A DNA stretch of 64,000 nucleotides from Antiquaquibacter soli (GTDB lineage: Bacteria > Actinomycetota > Actinomycetes > Actinomycetales > Microbacteriaceae): NCBI RefSeq assembly GCF_030580675.1, contig NZ_JAUQUB010000004.1, positions 62,001 through 126,000 on the forward strand. Reading direction: 5' to 3'. The first letter of the stretch is position 1. Every line of letters starts with the position of its first letter. Of this stretch, positions 60,799-64,000 are shown one piece after another. The notes below the pieces were generated by a model that saw nothing but the letters and a program-made list of their open reading frames with translations, was not told the DNA's origin and ran no database searches. The position numbers and the translations under genes are program-made.

Positions 60799-61560
60799 GT
60801 GAAGATCGCGCGATTCTCCAGCCCCGGCAGCGACCCCCGGTTCGGCATCGTCGACGACGACGAGGTGGTCGTCCTCCAGGGCGACCCGATGTTCGTCGGT
60901 TTCGAGACCACGGACGAGCGGCTGCCTCTCGCCGACGTCCGGCTGCTCGCCCCCGTCATCCCGCGCTCGAAGGTCGTCGCGGTGGGGCGCAACTACCGGG
61001 CGCACGCCGAGGAGCTCGGCAACGAGGTGCCCGCCGAGCCGCTGCTGTTCTTCAAGCCCAACACCTCCGTGATCGGACCGGGGGAGGCCATCGTCCTCCC
61101 GCCGCAGAGCGAGCAGGTCGACTTCGAGGGCGAGCTCGCCGTCGTCATCGGCGCGCTCGCGAAGAACGTGACTGCCGCAGACGCCGCGAGTGTGATCTTC
61201 GGCTACACCGTCGCGAACGACGTGACGGCGCGCGACCTCCAGGCGAAGGACGGGCAGTGGGCTCGAGCAAAGGGCTTCGACACCTTCTGCCCGATCGGAC
61301 CGGTCATCGAGACCGAGTTCGTCGTCGGTGACCAGGTCATCGGTACACGGGTCAACGAGCAGATCAAGCAGGCCGGGTCCCTCAAGGACCTCGTTCACTC
61401 GGTGCCCGCGCTCATCGAGTACATCTCCGCGGCCTTCACGCTCCTCCCCGGAGACGTGATCCTCACGGGTACTCCGGCGGGGGTCGGCCCGATCGTCTCG
61501 GGTGACAGCGTCGAGGTGACGGTGGAGGGCATCGGCTCGCTCACCAACCCCGTGCGCTGA
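60799..61560 (+). CDS. Fumarylacetoacetate hydrolase family protein
   Basis: 253 residues from GTG 60799. FAH core: VGRNYRAHAEELGNE, the metal-binding E-x-E of VDFEGELAVVIG, the Asp in ANDVTARDLQ, and the Lys/Gly segment FTLLPGDVILTGTPAGVGPI. Family members cleave fumarylpyruvate/acylpyruvates or isomerise/decarboxylate 2-oxohept-enedioate-type compounds. It is a stand-alone gene beside an alpha/beta hydrolase; together they could act in aromatic degradation or acylpyruvate clean-up, but that is a guess. gltX follows after 36 bp. Confidence 0.88.
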   Translation: MKIARFSSPGSDPRFGIVDDDEVVVLQGDPMFVGFETTDERLPLADVRLLAPVIPRSKVVAVGRNYRAHAEELGNEVPAEPLLFFKPNTSVIGPGEAIVLPPQSEQVDFEGELAVVIGALAKNVTAADAASVIFGYTVANDVTARDLQAKDGQWARAKGFDTFCPIGPVIETEFVVGDQVIGTRVNEQIKQAGSLKDLVHSVPALIEYISAAFTLLPGDVILTGTPAGVGPIVSGDSVEVTVEGIGSLTNPVR

Positions 61561-61582
61561 TCCCGCACGGGTGACGCGGCCC

Positions 61583-61588
61583 TAGACT
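61583..61588 (+). promoter_or_regulatory. -10 element of leaderless gltX transcript
   Basis: TAGACT ends 8 bases before ATG 61597. It favours ATG 61597 over an in-frame TTG at 61588. Confidence 0.5.
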
Positions 61589-61596
61589 TGAGCGCG

Positions 61597-63072
61597 ATGT
61601 CTGCGCCATTCTCCACCGCCACCGGGTCCGATGTCCGCGTCCGGTTCTGCCCTTCGCCGACCGGAACCCCGCACGTCGGCCTCATCCGCACCGCCCTGTT
61701 CAACTGGGCCTACGCCCGCCACACGGGCGGCACGATGGTGTTCCGCATCGAGGACACGGATGCCGCGCGCGACAGCGAGGAGAGCTACCTGCAGCTCCTC
61801 GACGCGCTGCGCTGGCTCCGGATCGACTGGGACGAGGGCATCGACGTCGGCGGGCCCCAGGCGCCGTACCGGCAGTCGCAGCGCACGGACATCTACCTCG
61901 ACGTGATCGAGAAGCTGAAGGCATCCGGCCACCTCTACGAGTCGTTCGTCACTCCCGAGGAGATGGAGGCGCGCAACCGCGCGAACGGCCGCGACCCGCA
62001 GCAGGGCTACGACAACTTCGAGCGCGACCTCACCGACGAGCAGCGCGCCGCCTACCGCGCCGAGGGGCGTCAGCCGGCGCTGCGGCTGCGGGTGCCGGAC
62101 AGCGACCTGAGCTTCACCGACCTGGTTCGCGGCGAGATCACCTTCCCGGCCGGGTCGTTCACCGATTTCGTCGTGGTGCGGCCGAACGGCGCGCCGCTCT
62201 ACACATTCGTGAACCCGGTGGATGACGCGCTCATGGGCATCACCCACGTCCTCCGCGGGGAGGACCTCCTGTCGTCCACGCCTCGGCAGATCGCGCTGTA
62301 CTCCGCGCTCATCGAGATCGGGCTGACCACGTTCATCCCGCGCTTCGGCCACCTGCCCTACGTGATGGGCGAGGGCAACAAGAAGCTCTCGAAGCGCGAC
62401 CCCGAGTCGAACCTGTTCCACCACCGCGACCGCGGCTTCATCCCGGAAGGGCTCGTCAACTACCTGGCCCTCCTCGGCTGGTCGCTCTCTGCGGACCGCG
62501 ACGTGTTCTCCATCGAGGAGCTCGTCGCCGCGTTCGACGTGGAGAGCGTCAACCCGAACCCGGCACGCTTCGACGTCAAGAAGGCCGAGTCGATCAACGG
62601 CGACCACATCCGCCTGCTCTCCGCTGACGATCTCGCCGAGCGACTGGAGGCGTACCTGCCGGGCCTCATCACGACCGATGAGCGCCGTCAGAAGCTGCGG
62701 GATGCGACGCCCCTCGTCCAGGAGCGCATGCAGCTGCTCGGCGAGGCGCCGGGCCTGCTCGGCTTCCTCTTCACCGCGGACGACGACCTCGTCGTCGAGC
62801 CCGACGCGCTCCCGGGCCCCGAGGGCGCCGAGGTCCTCGACGCCGCATTGCGCGTCCTTCCGGGTCTCGACAGCTTCGGACACGCGGCCATCGAGGAGGC
62901 GCTGCGCGCCGAGCTCATCGACACCCTCGGTCTCAAGCCGCGGGTGGCATTCGGTCCGCTGCGGTCCGCGATCTCCGGTCGACGCATCAGCCCGCCGCTG
63001 TTCGAGTCGATGGAGCTGCTCGGCAAGGAGTCGACGCTCAAGCGCATCGAGAGGCTCCGGGCGCAGCTGTGA
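61597..63072 (+). CDS. gltX: Glutamyl-tRNA synthetase
   Basis: 491 residues from ATG 61597. Class I synthetase: HIGH-type [52 protein letters not shown] equivalent [11 protein letters not shown]. The C-terminal anticodon-binding domain is complete. It likely is the discriminating GluRS or the non-discriminating type used with GatCAB; gatCAB genes are not here. Stop overlaps the next GTG. Confidence 0.95.
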   Translation: MSAPFSTATGSDVRVRFCPSPTGTPHVGLIRTALFNWAYARHTGGTMVFRIEDTDAARDSEESYLQLLDALRWLRIDWDEGIDVGGPQAPYRQSQRTDIYLDVIEKLKASGHLYESFVTPEEMEARNRANGRDPQQGYDNFERDLTDEQRAAYRAEGRQPALRLRVPDSDLSFTDLVRGEITFPAGSFTDFVVVRPNGAPLYTFVNPVDDALMGITHVLRGEDLLSSTPRQIALYSALIEIGLTTFIPRFGHLPYVMGEGNKKLSKRDPESNLFHHRDRGFIPEGLVNYLALLGWSLSADRDVFSIEELVAAFDVESVNPNPARFDVKKAESINGDHIRLLSADDLAERLEAYLPGLITTDERRQKLRDATPLVQERMQLLGEAPGLLGFLFTADDDLVVEPDALPGPEGAEVLDAALRVLPGLDSFGHAAIEEALRAELIDTLGLKPRVAFGPLRSAISGRRISPPLFESMELLGKESTLKRIERLRAQL

Positions 63073-63740
63073 TGGCGGCGCGGAGGAGGCCCTGGCTGGC
63101 GTGGCTGCCGGCCGTCATCCTCTCCGTCGTGATCGTCGGCGTGCTCGTCGTCGCGGGGGTCCTCCTGCAGGGCGGGCTGGGCAAGCCGACGCCGAAGCCC
63201 ACCGAGGGCCAGGTCACCGACCTCAACTGGTCGAGCTTCACCGAGACGGGGCTCGACTACATCCGTTCGTCGCGCGACGTGCGCATCGACCTCTCGCGAC
63301 CGCCGGTGGAGGCGGCAGCGATCGGACTGGACCCGGATGCGACGCTCGTCCTCGAGCGCATCGACAACCTCGACGTCCAGCTCGACTACGACCTCATCCT
63401 CAACGGCGGCGGCGAGGCGCCGGGCGGTCTCCGACTGACGGCGTCGGAGATCCGCATCACGACGGCGGGCGGACTCGTCACGCGCGTCGAGGCGGACCTC
63501 GTCGACGTGCTGCCGTTCCGCCAGGCGCTCGATCGCTTCGAGCGGGAGTCGGCGACCTCGGGGTGGACCCTCGATCGAGACGCCATCTTCGCCATGGTCG
63601 AGGAGGCGACCCGGGCGGGGGAGCCCTACGAGGTCGCCGTCGGGCCCTCGGACCGCCTCGGTCTCGCCCTCTCGGCGACGGCATCGTGCGACACGAGCGG
63701 CTATTGCGCCCTCACCTACTCGGCAGCGCCGGTCGGCTGA
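63069..63740 (+). CDS. Membrane-anchored protein of unknown function
   Basis: 223 residues from GTG 63069 (ATG 63072 is one codon on). A short basic N-terminus then one transmembrane segment (about 11-35), and a linker KPTPKPTE before an extracytoplasmic domain of about 180 residues, with two cysteines near the C-terminus (SCDTSGYC) probably forming a disulfide. No family recognised. Coupled to gltX by a GTGA overlap; its content (beta-rich, Arg/Asp) resembles lipid- or ligand-binding domains only vaguely. Confidence 0.65.
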   Translation: MMAARRRPWLAWLPAVILSVVIVGVLVVAGVLLQGGLGKPTPKPTEGQVTDLNWSSFTETGLDYIRSSRDVRIDLSRPPVEAAAIGLDPDATLVLERIDNLDVQLDYDLILNGGGEAPGGLRLTASEIRITTAGGLVTRVEADLVDVLPFRQALDRFERESATSGWTLDRDAIFAMVEEATRAGEPYEVAVGPSDRLGLALSATASCDTSGYCALTYSAAPVG

Positions 63741-63744
63741 CGCT
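63739..63744 (+). promoter_or_regulatory. -10 element of leaderless GNAT transcript
   Basis: GACGCT, overlapping the upstream stop, ends six bases before ATG 63751. The A and T positions fit the pattern, though it is one of the weaker matches. Confidence 0.35.
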
Positions 63745-63750
63745 GCCATC

Positions 63751-64000
63751 ATGGTGAGCATGATCATCCGGGATGCCACGCACGCCGACCTCGGCGCGAT
63801 CCTCGAGATCCACAACGCCGCGATCCGCGACTCACTCGCCATCTGGACCGAGGAGGAGGCGGACCTCGCGGACCGGGAGGCGTGGCTCGCCGATCACGAG
63901 GCGGTCGGGCATCCCGTTCTCGTCGCGGAGGTCGAGGGCCGCGTCGCCGGTTACGCCGCGTACGGGCCGTGGCGTTCCAAGACGGGCTACCGGTTCACCG
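63751..64000 (+). CDS. GNAT N-acetyltransferase, phosphinothricin acetyltransferase-like (partial)
   Basis: The first 83 codons run off the window. From ATG 63751 (or ATG 63760, three codons on) it reads MIIRDATHADLGAILEIHN, then EVEGRVAGYAAYGPWRSKTGY, which is the N-terminal half of phosphinothricin N-acetyltransferase-type (PAT/YncA-like) enzymes: an IRxAxxxDxxxIxxIxN start and GYAxxGPxRxKxGYR before the acetyl-CoA loop. It would acetylate an amino group of a small compound. Specificity toward phosphinothricin is not proven by this segment. Confidence 0.78.
   Translation, partial: MVSMIIRDATHADLGAILEIHNAAIRDSLAIWTEEEADLADREAWLADHEAVGHPVLVAEVEGRVAGYAAYGPWRSKTGYRFT

Overview
The window is 64 kb of very GC-rich, densely coding chromosome. 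Four-base ATGA/GTGA start-stop overlaps, many GTG starts, very rare A/T-rich codons, and the families present (rplY-pth-mfd, eno-ftsB-DUF501, mgs/glx-type genes, LAxTG surface protein, PadR plus permease-prefix protein) point to an actinobacterium, most likely Microbacteriaceae. The family-level placement is inference. I see no insertion sequence, prophage, CRISPR array or rRNA. There is one tRNA-like gene.

Layout. 1-4.4 kb: gluconate and Entner-Doudoroff metabolism (KDPG aldolase tail, KDG kinase, 6-phosphogluconate dehydrogenase, gluconokinase) with an LtrA membrane protein inserted. 4.4-9.3 kb: information-processing core rplY-pth-mfd. 9.4-17.3 kb: phosphoketolase, a TetR/SDR divergent pair with an obvious operator, an ABC exporter, a CPBP protease and an MFS pump. 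17.4-23.3 kb: a glnT/gmaS-mgsABC-type module followed by a monomeric sarcosine-oxidase-like flavoenzyme and an XRE-cupin regulator, a candidate N-methylglutamate-type amine pathway. 23.3-31.8 kb: SNase-like nuclease, MazG, TetR, hisS, eno, ftsB, DUF501, membrane-anchored subtilase, ndh. 31.8-32.0 kb: a tRNA-like gene with a UAA anticodon but a short variable loop, followed by a very long hairpin. 32.0-37.9 kb: a tightly overlapping operon TetR-MFS-PLP enzyme-aldonolactone oxidase-GH1 glycosidase. 38.0-41.2 kb: a secreted 3x lamin-tail-domain metallophosphoesterase. 41.2-50.1 kb: a ROK repressor and MFS transporter divergent from a five-gene catabolic operon (cysteine-free nitrilase-fold protein, amidohydrolase, six-hairpin glycosidase-like protein, GDPD phosphodiesterase, flavin amine oxidase). 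This is the best candidate for an undescribed pathway. 50.2-56.2 kb: acyltransferase-like protein, LAATG surface protein, mtlD, small membrane proteins, a PadR operon. 56.3-64 kb: serA, leuB, ilvE, an alpha/beta hydrolase divergent from a FAH-family hydrolase, gltX, a membrane-anchored protein and the start of a GNAT acetyltransferase.

A window-wide pattern: about 21 genes that do not begin inside an operon have no usable Shine-Dalgarno sequence. Instead they carry a hexamer of the form nAnnnT, usually TAnnnT, ending 6-8 nt before the start codon. This is the arrangement expected for leaderless mRNAs whose transcription starts at the initiator codon. Genes inside operons, and some first genes, do have Shine-Dalgarno sequences. 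I used this to choose several starts. Terminator-like hairpins are long and GC-rich and lack U-tracts. Genes work together mainly as carbohydrate/aldonate catabolism, amine/amino-acid metabolism and housekeeping translation/repair blocks.
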